Part shown: piece after piece, positions 8,857-17,187 of the stretch
Position numbering within the stretch: the stretch's first letter is position 1
How the letters are laid out: each line of letters opens with the position of its first letter
Source of the DNA: Prosthecobacter sp.
Lineage (GTDB): Bacteria > Verrucomicrobiota > Verrucomicrobiia > Verrucomicrobiales > Verrucomicrobiaceae
NCBI RefSeq assembly: GCF_014879935.1
Contig: NZ_JACSRD010000154.1
Coordinates: forward strand, 1-64,000
DNA: 64,000 nt
Reading direction: 5' to 3'
Notes under the pieces: model-generated
Databases searched by the model: none
The model's input: only the letters and a program-made list of their open reading frames with translations
What the model was told of the DNA's origin: nothing
Program-made: the position numbers and the translations under genes

Positions 8857-9180
8857 ATGACGACAACCTTTCCGACCGAAGACATGAGAATGGAGCGCAG
8901 CGCCGCATTGGTGCGGATGCGTCAGCATCAGCGTCGGGAAGAGATTCGTCTGCGTCGTGAAATGGACCTGCCGATCTGGCGTGACTGGATGTTCTGGCTG
9001 GGCGTTTTCCTCTTCGGAGCCAAGGTCAGTCACGACGGCGTGGTGATTTCACCACCCGCATGGTCTTTGGGGATCATCATCATGATCGTGGCTCTGGACC
9101 GTGTCTCGCGCCGCCGGTCACGGGCCGCACGAGAGCTGGAGGAGCTTCGCAAGGGCGACGGGTTGCTGCCAGACAAGTAA
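8857..9180 (+). CDS. Small membrane protein of unknown function
   Basis: A 107-residue protein. The N-terminal 40 residues are charged (MRMERSAALVRMRQHQRREE). Two hydrophobic segments follow (about residues 43-57, WMFWLGVFLFGAKV; about 66-83, WSLGIIIMIVALD), then a basic/acidic tail (RRRSRAARELEELRKGD). This suggests a cytoplasmic-in hairpin in the membrane. I recognise no family. The ATG at 8857 is the first after the gap; the next in-frame ATG at 8884 is an alternative, and neither has a clear Shine-Dalgarno. It is followed 91 nt later by the acyltransferase gene on the same strand and may share its transcript. Confidence 0.6.
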   Translation: MTTTFPTEDMRMERSAALVRMRQHQRREEIRLRREMDLPIWRDWMFWLGVFLFGAKVSHDGVVISPPAWSLGIIIMIVALDRVSRRRSRAARELEELRKGDGLLPDK

Positions 9181-9271
9181 CCTGCCGGTGCTTGGGACCG
9201 TGGCATAAGCCGGAGAGGAAGCGCACGAAGCACGCAACCAACGCTGCGCCTCGTCGTTTACCCCGCTTTTC

Positions 9272-10885
9272 ATGGAAATCCCGTCCACCTCCGCCCGCCG
9301 TCATGATCTGGATGCTTTGAGGGCGTTTGCGATGCTGCTGGGGATCGCCCTGCATGCGGCGCTGTCTTTCGCGGGCGGGCCGTGGATGGTGCAGGACTCG
9401 CGCACGAGCGGTGTGTTTCATCTGCTGATCAGCGCGGTGCATGGCTTTCGCATGCCGCTGTTTTTTGTGCTGAGCGGTTTCTTCACGGCGATGCTGTGGC
9501 GGCGGCGCGGGTTGCGGGCGCTGGTGAACCATCGCTTCAAGCGTGTTTTCCTGCCCCTGGTGCTCGGCACGGTGACGATCGTGCCGCTGATGCACGTCAT
9601 CGGGGGATTTGCGATGAAATCCGCCGCCCGGGAGGCAGGCTCGGGCCCCATGACCCTGTGGAAAGCCGCCGCGGCCGGCCAGACGGAAGAGACGGCGGGC
9701 TTCATCGAGCGAGGAGCCGATGTGAACGCGCCCGATCCTGCCATGGGCGTGACGCCGCTGACCTACGCGACATTGTTCGGGCATGAAAACGTGGTGAGGC
9801 TGCTGCTGGCACGTGGCGCCGATCCTCGGCTCACCAATCGCGATGGCGGCACCGCGCTGCACTCGGCGGCGTTTCTCGGACGGGCGAACATCGCGCGAGA
9901 ACTGCTGAAGGCGGGAGCGGATACGACGATGACGAATGAACGCGGTGAAACGGCGCTCGACGCGACGCTGGCGGACTGGGAGATGACGCGGTTCATCACG
10001 CAGATGCTGAAAATCCCGGTGGAGGAGAAAGCGCTGGCGCAAGGTCGCGATGAAGTCCGTGCCTTGCTCGGCGGCGGTCCGGTGGAGCCGAAACGGCGTC
10101 CACTCCTCGGACTGTGGCTGTTTTTGACGCGCGCACCGATTTTCAGCCACCTGTGGTTCCTCTGGTTCCTGTGCTGGATGGTGGCTGGATTCGCCGTGTG
10201 TGCGTGGATTGCCAGACGGATTGGCTGGCAGGCAAAATATCGCGGCTGGGTAGCCTCAAGCTGGCGGCACGTATGGCTGCTTCCACTGACTTTCGTGCCC
10301 GCGTGGCTCATGGGCCGTGCGTTACCTGTTTTCGGCCCTACGACGTCCGCCACACTGCTGCCGCCGCTGCCGCTGCTGGCCTATTACGCGGTGTTTTTCG
10401 GCTTTGGCGCGTTGTATTTCGACAGCGGGGATGAAGAGGGCCGTCTGGGCCGCCGCTGGCGGTTCACACTGCCTCTAGCGCTGCTGCTCGTGTACCCTGC
10501 GGGACTGGCCGCGACCCACGGCGGGCCGCAAATGCGCCTCATCGCCATCATTCTCCAAGTGATCTACGTCTGGATGATGAGCGCGGCCATGATGGGCCTC
10601 TTCCGCCGGTTCGTGGCCCAGGAGCGGCCGTGGATCCGCTATCTGTCTGACGCGTCGTATTGGATGTATCTCGCACACCTGCCGCTGGTGCTGGCCGCGC
10701 AGGTGTGGATGCGGGAGTGGGCACTGCCTGCGGGTGTGAAATTCATCCTGATCTGCGCCGGCGTGTTTCCGCTGCTGCTGGTGAGCTATGAGCATCTGGT
10801 GCGCTACACGTGGATCGGCGCACTGCTGAACGGGCGGAAGACTCGCACTACAGCCGCCGCACTTCCTGCACCTCAAGACCTGTGA
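9272..10885 (+). CDS. Acyltransferase-3 family membrane protein with inserted ankyrin repeats
   Basis: A 537-residue multi-pass protein. It opens with the acyltransferase-3 signature (RRHDLDALRAFAMLLGIALH, presumptive catalytic His28) and continues with helices ending VFLPLVLGTVTIVPLMHVIG. Then, at residues about 129-245 (nt 9656-10005), come at least three ankyrin repeats: TLWKAAAAGQTEETAGFIER, GVTPLTYATLFGHENVVRLL and GGTALHSAAFLGRANIAREL. The membrane domain resumes with SHLWFLWFLCWMVAGF, as in OpgC/MdoC-like acyltransferases, and has about seven further helices. The predicted role is O-acylation of an envelope glycan or lipid. The ankyrin block lies in a loop of the enzyme rather than at a terminus. 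The 3' end overlaps the convergent gene by 38 nt. Confidence 0.85.
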   Translation: MEIPSTSARRHDLDALRAFAMLLGIALHAALSFAGGPWMVQDSRTSGVFHLLISAVHGFRMPLFFVLSGFFTAMLWRRRGLRALVNHRFKRVFLPLVLGTVTIVPLMHVIGGFAMKSAAREAGSGPMTLWKAAAAGQTEETAGFIERGADVNAPDPAMGVTPLTYATLFGHENVVRLLLARGADPRLTNRDGGTALHSAAFLGRANIARELLKAGADTTMTNERGETALDATLADWEMTRFITQMLKIPVEEKALAQGRDEVRALLGGGPVEPKRRPLLGLWLFLTRAPIFSHLWFLWFLCWMVAGFAVCAWIARRIGWQAKYRGWVASSWRHVWLLPLTFVPAWLMGRALPVFGPTTSATLLPPLPLLAYYAVFFGFGALYFDSGDEEGRLGRRWRFTLPLALLLVYPAGLAATHGGPQMRLIAIILQVIYVWMMSAAMMGLFRRFVAQERPWIRYLSDASYWMYLAHLPLVLAAQVWMREWALPAGVKFILICAGVFPLLLVSYEHLVRYTWIGALLNGRKTRTTAAALPAPQDL

Positions 10886-12308
10886 GCTTCCATTCGCCGT
10901 TGTTGGGCGTGATGGTGACGCGGGCGTTGTAGATGTTCACGCGGGGATGGCTGTGGCCCCAGTGGCCGACGATGCCGCGGGCCATCCAGTTGCAGTCAGC
11001 CACGAAGCCTACGCCCTTGGGATTGCGATCCACCTTGTCCACGTTCGCGGAGAATTCAGCGATGGTCACGCGGGTGCCTTCGCGGCCTTCGAGCGTGAGA
11101 GCCTGGATGGTTTCGAGGTAGAGTTTGCGCAACAGCTCGCCATCCACACTGCGGGCGAGCACGTCGTAAACCTCCGACTCGCTGTGGTGATCGAAGGCGC
11201 GATACACATTCCGCAGCAGCGGCGTGACGATCTTCCGCGCGTCCTCCACCTGCGTGATCTCCGGACTGGCGGAACCGGTCTCGATGGGGATCACGAGCAA
11301 CTGGCTCATCAGCACCGCGCCCAGCAGCCAGACGGCGGCGTAAGGCAGGCTGCCGCCGGGCAGCTTGTGATCCTTGACCTTGAGGTAGATGTAAAACACC
11401 AGGCCCATGACCAGCCACACGATGCCTCCCAGCGGCAGACGCATGGGCTGGGGCACCTCAAACTGCGGCACCGAGGCGAGCGGCGCCGGACGTGGGAGGC
11501 GGCCTTGATTGCGCCAGCGATAGTGTTTCACGGCGGAGTGAATCTCGCTGTTCTCGCTCGCCGGGCCGAAGAAGGCGCGCACCGGCAGTTTTGTGACGCC
11601 TGGAATCCAGCCCTTCCAGGTGACATCGAGTTCCTGCGGCCCAGGCGGCGTGGCAAACTCCCAGATGAAGCCGAGCATGGCCTGATTGAGCGCCACGTCC
11701 TCGTCGTCCTTCATCGGCAGGGTGTTTCCGGGCACACCCTTGATCACCGCCACGACCGGCTGCGGCACGGGCAGCGGACCATCGCCTGCGGAGAGCTGGC
11801 ACCACTCCGCCGCCCGAGGAGCCGCCTTTTCAACGAGCTCCTGCTGCTGCTGCGGAGTCAGCGCCGCAGGCGGCGTCTGGCCGGGCGAAAGCCACTCCAG
11901 CATCGAAGCCGCATCGAACAGCACTTCAAAGCGCGTCTGATAGGGCTCCACATAGAGGTAAGCCTGCGCGACAGGCCCGGTGAGCAGCACGGAAGCTTTT
12001 TCCGGCAGGGGCGGAGGAACGGGCGCGGTCGGAGCAGCCGGTGGTGCCGGCTCCGCCATCTTTGGCTCCTCGGCCCTGACGGGAGCCGCCTCTTTTGCCG
12101 GTGCGAGCGAGGGCAAAGTCTCCAGCGGCTTGAGCGGCCCGATCTTGATGGTCTCGGCGGGCTGTTCCGCCGGCGACTGCGCCCGGATGACGGCGGCCGT
12201 CAAAAGCAGGAGGCAGAGAAGCAATGACGAATGTCGAGCGACGAATGACGAATGGCGGTGACTGGTCACAGCTCGTTCGTGTTTCCGATGGTGGGAGGCC
12301 TTGGTCAT
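10848..12308 (-). CDS. Signal-peptide/membrane protein of unknown function
   Basis: Up to 486 residues. After a leader (SLLLCLLLLTAAVIRAQS) comes a Pro/Ala/Glu-rich linker, then a globular region at about 110-270 (VLLTGPVAQAYLYVEPYQTR). Two membrane helices follow (GGIVWLVMGLVFYIYLKV; AVWLLGAVLMSQLLVIPI). The C-terminal domain (ITQVEDARKIVTPLLRNVYR ... WMARGIVGHWGHSHPRVNIY) has an NTF2/Tim44-like feel, but I do not recognise a family. The start is uncertain: the 28 residues before the hydrophobic core come from repeat-like DNA (AATGACGAATG twice), and the TTG at 12224 would give a conventional signal peptide. It lies 28 nt downstream of the MocA gene, probably in one operon. Confidence 0.7.
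   Translation of the reverse strand: MTKASHHRKHERAVTSHRHSSFVARHSSLLLCLLLLTAAVIRAQSPAEQPAETIKIGPLKPLETLPSLAPAKEAAPVRAEEPKMAEPAPPAAPTAPVPPPLPEKASVLLTGPVAQAYLYVEPYQTRFEVLFDAASMLEWLSPGQTPPAALTPQQQQELVEKAAPRAAEWCQLSAGDGPLPVPQPVVAVIKGVPGNTLPMKDDEDVALNQAMLGFIWEFATPPGPQELDVTWKGWIPGVTKLPVRAFFGPASENSEIHSAVKHYRWRNQGRLPRPAPLASVPQFEVPQPMRLPLGGIVWLVMGLVFYIYLKVKDHKLPGGSLPYAAVWLLGAVLMSQLLVIPIETGSASPEITQVEDARKIVTPLLRNVYRAFDHHSESEVYDVLARSVDGELLRKLYLETIQALTLEGREGTRVTIAEFSANVDKVDRNPKGVGFVADCNWMARGIVGHWGHSHPRVNIYNARVTITPNNGEWKLTGLEVQEVRRL
12223..12254. repeat. 11-nt direct repeat AATGACGAATG
   Basis: Exact copies at 12223-12233 and 12244-12254, 21 nt apart, separated by a related segment (TCGAGCGACG). They fall in the putative N-terminal codons of the minus-strand gene ending at 10848 and make its start site uncertain. 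Confidence 0.5.
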
Positions 12309-12336
12309 TCGGCGTGCGTGTTTCGTCGTTCCAAGC

Positions 12337-13764
12337 TCACAGCGTCCACGGTTTGCGCCATTCCTTGGAGAGCAGCTTGGAGGCGGCGGCGTTGTCGGCG
12401 ATGGTCTCGGTCTTCGGATCCCACTTCAAAGCCGTGCTGCCGCTGCGGAGGGCGATGTTTGCCAGATGGGCGATGCTGATGCTGCGATGCGAGACTTCGA
12501 TCGGCGTGGCGGTCGGTCTGCCGTCGTAAATGCAGGAGAGGAAGTTGTCGGTGTGATCCTTGCTCTCGTAGAGGTGGATCTCGTCCTTTCCAGCCTTGTC
12601 GCGGAGGATCTCCGGGCTGCTGGAGGTGATCTTGCCACGATTGACATAGATCCACTTGCCGTCGTCGCCTTCAAACATGACGCCGACGTGGTCGAAGGGC
12701 TTTTTGCCGGAGGGAGCGCCCAGAGAGGCCTCCACTTCGGGCATGAGCTTGTGATCCGGGCTGGCCACGTGCATGACGACGCCGTTTTCATACACGCACT
12801 CAAAGGTGAACGCGGTGGCGGTGTTGTAGAGCGCGTCCTTGTTCATCGTGCCGGAGACGTTTTTGATCTCGACAGGGCCGGTCAGGTCGGTGCCCATGCC
12901 CCATTGAGCGATGTCGATGTGATGCGCCCCGAAGTCGGTGATCATGCCGCCGGAGAAGTTGAAGTTGTGACGCCAATTGAGCGGCAGAAGCGCCGGGCGG
13001 TAGTCGATCTGCTCCGCCGGGCCAAGCCACATCTCATAGTCGAAGTCGGCAGGCGGCGGCGCGGGATTGATCTGATCGGCCATACCGTTCCAGTTGGAAT
13101 GACCGCCGGGCAGTCCGACGCGCACGCGCTTCAGCTTGCCGATGCGGCCGTTGCGAACCTGTTCGCAGGCGAGGCGGAAATACACGTCGCTGCGCTGCTG
13201 GCTGCCCGTCTGCCAGGTGATGCCAGCCTTGGCCACTTCATCGCTCATGAGGCGACCTTCGGCGATGTTCAGCGCCAGCGGCTTCTGGCCGTAGATGTGC
13301 TTGCCTTTGCGGGCGGCATAGACGGCCATGTAGGCATGCCAGTGGTCGGGTGTGGAGACCTGCACGGCGTCGAGGTCTTCCTTTTCCATCATCTCGCGGA
13401 AATCAGCATACGCGGTGCAGACTTTGGCCGGTTTGTTGGCCGCCTTTGAGTAGTGCTCGTCGATGATTTTCTTCCCTGCCTCACGACCGCCGGTTTCCTT
13501 GCCGTCGTAGCCGTAGTGGCCGTATTCCTTCATCGGATCGGCCACGGCGATGACCTGGCACTTGTCGTTGTTCAAAAAGGAAGGCGTCCAGTCGCCGGCG
13601 ATGGTGCCCCAGCCGATCGCGCCGACGGTGATGCGCTCCGAAGGTGCCGGACGGCCGCCTTTGCCCAGAGCGGTGGCCGGAATGATGGTGGGAAAGCCCA
13701 ACGCGGCGGCACTGCGGGCAAGAAATCGACGACGGGACGAGGTGAAAGGCTGGCTGGTTTGCAT
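12337..13764 (-). CDS. Gfo/Idh/MocA family oxidoreductase, TAT-exported
   Basis: A 475-residue NAD(P)-dependent oxidoreductase. It begins with a twin-arginine signal (SSRRRFLARSAAALGFPTII), so it is likely exported folded with cofactor. The Rossmann fold follows (ITVGAIGWGTIAGDW ... CQVIAVADP), then the family hallmark VQVSTPDHWHAYMAVYAARK and the lysine-containing EKP-like motif IYGQKPLALNIAEG. The C-terminal half has the bacterial MocA-type domain with the GGMITDFGAHHIDIAQWGMG block. The ATG at 13764 is chosen because it directly precedes the TAT signal; longer in-frame starts give no recognisable sequence. Such enzymes act on sugars, inositols or glycan ends in Planctomycetes and Verrucomicrobia; the substrate cannot be read here. 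Confidence 0.9.
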   Translation of the reverse strand: MQTSQPFTSSRRRFLARSAAALGFPTIIPATALGKGGRPAPSERITVGAIGWGTIAGDWTPSFLNNDKCQVIAVADPMKEYGHYGYDGKETGGREAGKKIIDEHYSKAANKPAKVCTAYADFREMMEKEDLDAVQVSTPDHWHAYMAVYAARKGKHIYGQKPLALNIAEGRLMSDEVAKAGITWQTGSQQRSDVYFRLACEQVRNGRIGKLKRVRVGLPGGHSNWNGMADQINPAPPPADFDYEMWLGPAEQIDYRPALLPLNWRHNFNFSGGMITDFGAHHIDIAQWGMGTDLTGPVEIKNVSGTMNKDALYNTATAFTFECVYENGVVMHVASPDHKLMPEVEASLGAPSGKKPFDHVGVMFEGDDGKWIYVNRGKITSSSPEILRDKAGKDEIHLYESKDHTDNFLSCIYDGRPTATPIEVSHRSISIAHLANIALRSGSTALKWDPKTETIADNAAASKLLSKEWRKPWTL

Positions 13765-13772
13765 GGTGGTGG

Positions 13773-13779
13773 TGTTATA
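13773..13779 (-). promoter_or_regulatory. Possible -10 element giving a leaderless MocA mRNA
   Basis: On the minus strand TATAAC lies six bases before the ATG at 13764 (TATAACACCACCATG), so transcription from it would begin at or next to the start codon. A 12-bp perfect palindrome (CGCCCCGGGGCG, 13785-13796) sits just upstream. No good -35 is seen at normal spacing. Confidence 0.25.
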
Positions 13780-13904
13780 ACGAACGCCCCGGGGCGAGGC
13801 CAGCAAAGAAATCTGCGGCATGAAAACCGCTGTATGGCGCGACATGAACGTGAATCGAGGTGGACACACGGTGCCCATCTGGCGCATGATGTCGAAGAAG
13901 TGCG

Positions 13905-14879
13905 ATGGATGACCGCAAACCCATGATCAAACAAACCGCAGTGCCGTTGTGCGCTTTGCTGATGATGCTGGGAGTGGTGCTGATTCCGCGGGATGCGGTG
14001 AAGCCGCGGATGAAGGTGGCTCTGAGCGTGTGGCCGGGTTCGGAGCCGCTGGTCCTGGCCCGTGACAGCGGAATGTTGAAGGGACAGACCCGAGTTCTGG
14101 AAATGCCGTGGGCATCCGCCGTGACACGCGCCTTTGATGACGAAGTGGTGGACGTGGCGGTCATGACCCTGGATGCCGTGTGCCTGCTACGGGCCGAAGG
14201 GCATCGCCTGAGAGTGCTGCGAGTGCTGGACCAGTCCACTGGCGGCGACGCGCTGATCGCCCGCCAGCCGATCAGCACCTTGAATGAGTTGCGCGGCAAG
14301 CGGGTGGGCGTGGATTTCCAAGGGACTGGAATGTTTCTGCTGATCAATGCCCTGGAACAGGCCGGAATGACCCTGCGTGACATCGAGACCGTGCCGCTGA
14401 TCCAGCCCGAGATCGAAAGCCTGTTTGCCAAGGGCGACATCGACGCCGCAGTGGCCTCAGAGCCATGGCTGAGCCAGGTCAGCACGGAAGGCACGAGCCG
14501 TTTGTTTGATTCGAAGGCACTGAAGACGCCGATCTACCGCCTGCTGGTGGCATCCGAGCAGGCGGGGGGGCAGTTCCAGCCTGAGATTCGCGCATTGATC
14601 AAATCCATGGAGGTGATGACCGCCCGTTTGCGCAGCGGCGGCCGGTTCGAAGGCGCAGGCGCGGTGTTGCAGCGGCAGAAAGTCCCGCTGCCGCAGTTCA
14701 TCAGCGGCCTGGAACGGTGGCACGCGCTGAGCACCGAGGAAAACATGGCACTCATGGCAGGCGAAAAGCCCCGGCTGGAGGAGCTGGCCCGCGAAGTGGC
14801 GGCGCAGTTGCTGCGGCACGGGCTCATCCCGGGCCCGCTGCCGGCGGAAACTTGGATCGACCTCCAATTCCTCCAATGA
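13905..14879 (+). CDS. Periplasmic solute-binding protein (NitT/TauT-like), sensory type
   Basis: A 324-residue protein. A short hydrophobic N-terminus (QTAVPLCALLMMLGVVLIP) is a signal anchor or signal peptide. It is followed by a type-II binding-protein fold of the nitrate/sulfonate/taurine (NMT1/SsuA-like) kind: VALSVWPGSEPLVLARDSGM, then AFDDEVVDVAVMTLDAVCLL, then LRGKRVGVDFQGTGMFLLIN and GDIDAAVASEPWLSQV. No ABC permease or ATPase gene is nearby. Instead its stop overlaps the start of a histidine kinase (ATGA at 14876-14879), so it probably presents a ligand to that kinase. ATG 13905 is used, with GAAGAAG upstream; ATG 13923 is the alternative. Confidence 0.8.
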   Translation: MDDRKPMIKQTAVPLCALLMMLGVVLIPRDAVKPRMKVALSVWPGSEPLVLARDSGMLKGQTRVLEMPWASAVTRAFDDEVVDVAVMTLDAVCLLRAEGHRLRVLRVLDQSTGGDALIARQPISTLNELRGKRVGVDFQGTGMFLLINALEQAGMTLRDIETVPLIQPEIESLFAKGDIDAAVASEPWLSQVSTEGTSRLFDSKALKTPIYRLLVASEQAGGQFQPEIRALIKSMEVMTARLRSGGRFEGAGAVLQRQKVPLPQFISGLERWHALSTEENMALMAGEKPRLEELAREVAAQLLRHGLIPGPLPAETWIDLQFLQ

Positions 14880-16303
14880 GCACGACGATGAAACCCGCGC
14901 GATCCATGACAGGACGCATCACCCTGATGATGCTGATGTTCGGCGTGGTGATGATCGTGGTGAACCACTGGTGGACACGCACCTGGATGACGGAACGGCA
15001 TCTGGAGAGGCTGCGGGCGGAGGCTGCGGAGGCTGCCAGCCCGCTGTCCGGCATCATGCAGCACCTGTTGCGTCGTAAACAGGAAAGGGCGGCGGAGCTG
15101 GAGATGTCCTATGCGGCGCTGTCCCCCCGTGTCGATCTCGGCCTGGTGTGTGACCGCAACGGCAAGGTGAGATTCTCCACGCAACTGCAATGGCGCGGCC
15201 TCAACATCCTGCAGACGCCCCTGGCGAAGGACTGGCCGCAGATCCGGAAGGTGCTGGACGCGGAGCGGTCCATCGATGTGTGGGGCGCGGACCAGCAAAG
15301 CCTGGTGGTGGCGTCCCGCTTCTACGAAGGCTACGACGCGGCGAGCAAGGGCGCGGTGGTGATGCGGTATGACTACACCCACGAGCTGGAGCAACTGCGC
15401 AGCGACTCCGTGCATGACTTTCTGGCGCATGTGGGCGTGCTCGGGGCGCTGTGCCTGCTGCTGTGGCAGGCGCTGGACACTCTGTTCCTGCAACGGGTGG
15501 CCAAACTGCTGGAATGCTTTCGCGGAGCCTCCTCCAAGGGCGGCACGCCGGCGACACTCGACGGCAGCGACGAGCTGGCGCTGATCTCGCAGGAGTTCGC
15601 CGACACGGTGAAACAACTGCGTGAGGCCGAGAACATGCTCCTGGAGGCCGCGGAGGAGGAGCGCCGCCGGGTGGGCAGGGAGCTGCACGATGACCTGTGC
15701 CAGCGGATCACCGCCACGAAACTGAAGGCCGAGGTGGTGCATGAGCTGGTGCCGCCGGAACGACAGCAGGAGTCCGAGCTGACACGGCAGCTCGCGGAAG
15801 AACTCACGGAGTCCGCGGTGATCGCACGCAGCATCGCGCGCGGCCTTTCTCCCGTGGGACTGGAGCAGGACGGCCTGGCTGACGCGCTAGAAGACGTGGC
15901 GCTGTTCGTGCGAAAGTCCTACGGCGTGCGCTGCACGGTGGAATGCGATCGCGTGGACCGACTGCTGACGGACAACGCGCAGGAGCTGCTCTTCCGCATC
16001 GCGCAGGAGCTGGTCGTGAATGCCAGCAAGCATTCGAAGCCGGCCAGCATCAGCATCGAGGTCAAGGTGCTGCCGGATCATGTGAGCCTGGAGGTGGCGC
16101 ATGATGGCAGGCCCTTCGAGGAGGCCCCAGCAGGCTCCGGCAACAAGGGAATGGGCCTCCATCTCATGAAACAGCGGCTGCTGACCCTGAACGCCAGGCT
16201 TCAGCGGCAGGTGCGTGCCGGCACCCCGGAAATCTCCATCGCCGCGGTACACATTCCGCCAAACCGTGCGAATAATCCCGCCACCACTTCCCCACCACCA
16301 TGA
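14876..16303 (+). CDS. Membrane sensor histidine kinase (HisKA_3/NarX-like)
   Basis: A 475-residue kinase. TM1 is at about residues 12-32 (ITLMMLMFGVVMIVVNHWW). An extracytoplasmic domain of about 150 residues follows, then TM2 near 187-207 (VGVLGALCLLLWQALDTLFL) and a HAMP-like linker. The dimerisation/phosphoacceptor helix is AEEERRRVGRELHDDLCQRI with predicted phospho-His271. The ATPase domain carries an N-box (AQELVVNASKHSK), a G1-type HDGRPF and a G2-type GNKGMGLHLMKQR. The start at 14876 overlaps the binding-protein stop, and its own stop overlaps the regulator start (ATGA at 16300-16303), so all three proteins are probably made in fixed ratio and form one signalling pathway. Confidence 0.9.
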   Translation: MSTTMKPARSMTGRITLMMLMFGVVMIVVNHWWTRTWMTERHLERLRAEAAEAASPLSGIMQHLLRRKQERAAELEMSYAALSPRVDLGLVCDRNGKVRFSTQLQWRGLNILQTPLAKDWPQIRKVLDAERSIDVWGADQQSLVVASRFYEGYDAASKGAVVMRYDYTHELEQLRSDSVHDFLAHVGVLGALCLLLWQALDTLFLQRVAKLLECFRGASSKGGTPATLDGSDELALISQEFADTVKQLREAENMLLEAAEEERRRVGRELHDDLCQRITATKLKAEVVHELVPPERQQESELTRQLAEELTESAVIARSIARGLSPVGLEQDGLADALEDVALFVRKSYGVRCTVECDRVDRLLTDNAQELLFRIAQELVVNASKHSKPASISIEVKVLPDHVSLEVAHDGRPFEEAPAGSGNKGMGLHLMKQRLLTLNARLQRQVRAGTPEISIAAVHIPPNRANNPATTSPPP

Positions 16304-17007
16304 CCAGGACAGCCACCTCCCTTCCAGCATCCTCGGCTTCAGACAAACCGTGCATCCGGGTGGCCATCGTGGACGACCATGCGATGATGCGCGAGGGCCT
16401 GAGGCTGTTCATCGACCAGACCGGCTACATGCGCTGCATCTGGCTGGCCGGTGACGCGGCCGAGGCGGTGCGCATGGTGGGCGAGAACGCTCCCGACGTG
16501 CTGATCGTGGATCTGACGCTGCCGGACCGCTCCGGACTGGAGCTGATGAAGGACCTGCGCCAGTTGTGCCCGCAGATGCCCATGCTCGCAGTGTCGATGC
16601 ACGATGAAAAGCTCTACGCGCAACGGGCCCTCAAGGCCGGTGCCCGTGGCTACGTGATGAAAAGCTCCCCGCACAAAGTGCTGGCCGGGGCGATCCGGCG
16701 CGTGCTGGCAGGCGGCATCGCGGTGAGTGATGAAATGTCCGACGACATCCTCAAGACCTTCGTCACCGGGGCTCCGGCCGCCACATCGACCAAGGACGGC
16801 ATTTCTGAACTCAGCGACCGGGAGTTTGAGGTGTTCCGCCTGATCGGCGCCGGCCGAAACACCGGCACCATCGCCGAGGCACTCAGAATCAGCGCCAAGA
16901 CGGTGGACGTGCACAAGCTCAACATCCGCACCAAGCTGGGTCTCAAAGATGGCAACGATCTGACCTATTTCGCCATCCGCTGGGTCGAAGGGCAGAAGAA
17001 CCGCTGA
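16300..17007 (+). CDS. NarL/FixJ-family response regulator
   Basis: A 235-residue regulator. The receiver domain has acidic pocket D25-D26 (VAIVDDHAMMREGL), phospho-acceptor Asp71 (DVLIVDLTLPDRSG), a conserved switch serine (LAVSMHDEKLYAQRA) and the lysine of GARGYVMKSS. A C-terminal LuxR/GerE helix-turn-helix follows (ISELSDREFEVFRLIGAGRN ... ISAKTVDVHKLNIRTKLGL). It is the cognate partner of the kinase it overlaps. The targets are unknown; the adjacent giant surface-protein gene is on the opposite strand and reads toward it, so direct control of that promoter 25 kb away is only a guess. Confidence 0.93.
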   Translation: MTRTATSLPASSASDKPCIRVAIVDDHAMMREGLRLFIDQTGYMRCIWLAGDAAEAVRMVGENAPDVLIVDLTLPDRSGLELMKDLRQLCPQMPMLAVSMHDEKLYAQRALKAGARGYVMKSSPHKVLAGAIRRVLAGGIAVSDEMSDDILKTFVTGAPAATSTKDGISELSDREFEVFRLIGAGRNTGTIAEALRISAKTVDVHKLNIRTKLGLKDGNDLTYFAIRWVEGQKNR

Positions 17008-17027
17008 CCCCGGATTCCGAGCTTCCA

Positions 17028-17045
17028 CGGGGCGGGAACGCCCCG
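17028..17045. repeat. Short GC hairpin after the response regulator
   Basis: CGGGGCG / CGCCCCG around GGAA, 20 nt past the regulator stop. It is an RNA hairpin without a T-run, possibly an extragenic repeat or RNase barrier. Confidence 0.35.
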
Positions 17046-17127
17046 GCTACCCGGCTACGCGGAACACCCGAAGCAGTGCTGAAGCCCCGTGTGATCGAGA
17101 TCTCCGCGGTGATACTCCGACAAACAA

Positions 17128-17166
17128 CAGGGGCTGGTGAAATCACCAGCCCCTGAGTCTTTTTGA
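17128..17166. terminator. Bidirectional rho-independent terminator
   Basis: A 13-nt perfect inverted repeat (CAGGGGCTGGTGA at 17128-17140, TCACCAGCCCCTG at 17143-17155) is followed on the plus strand by AGTCTTTTT and on the minus strand by TTGTTTG. It lies between the convergent response regulator (stop 17007) and the giant surface-protein gene (stop 17188) and can end both transcripts. Confidence 0.85.
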
Positions 17167-17187
17167 ATTTGGCGGACCTTGTGCGGA

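Noticed and set aside
13905-14879. Component of a conventional ABC importer
   Set aside because: No permease or ATPase gene is nearby and the gene is coupled to a histidine kinase.
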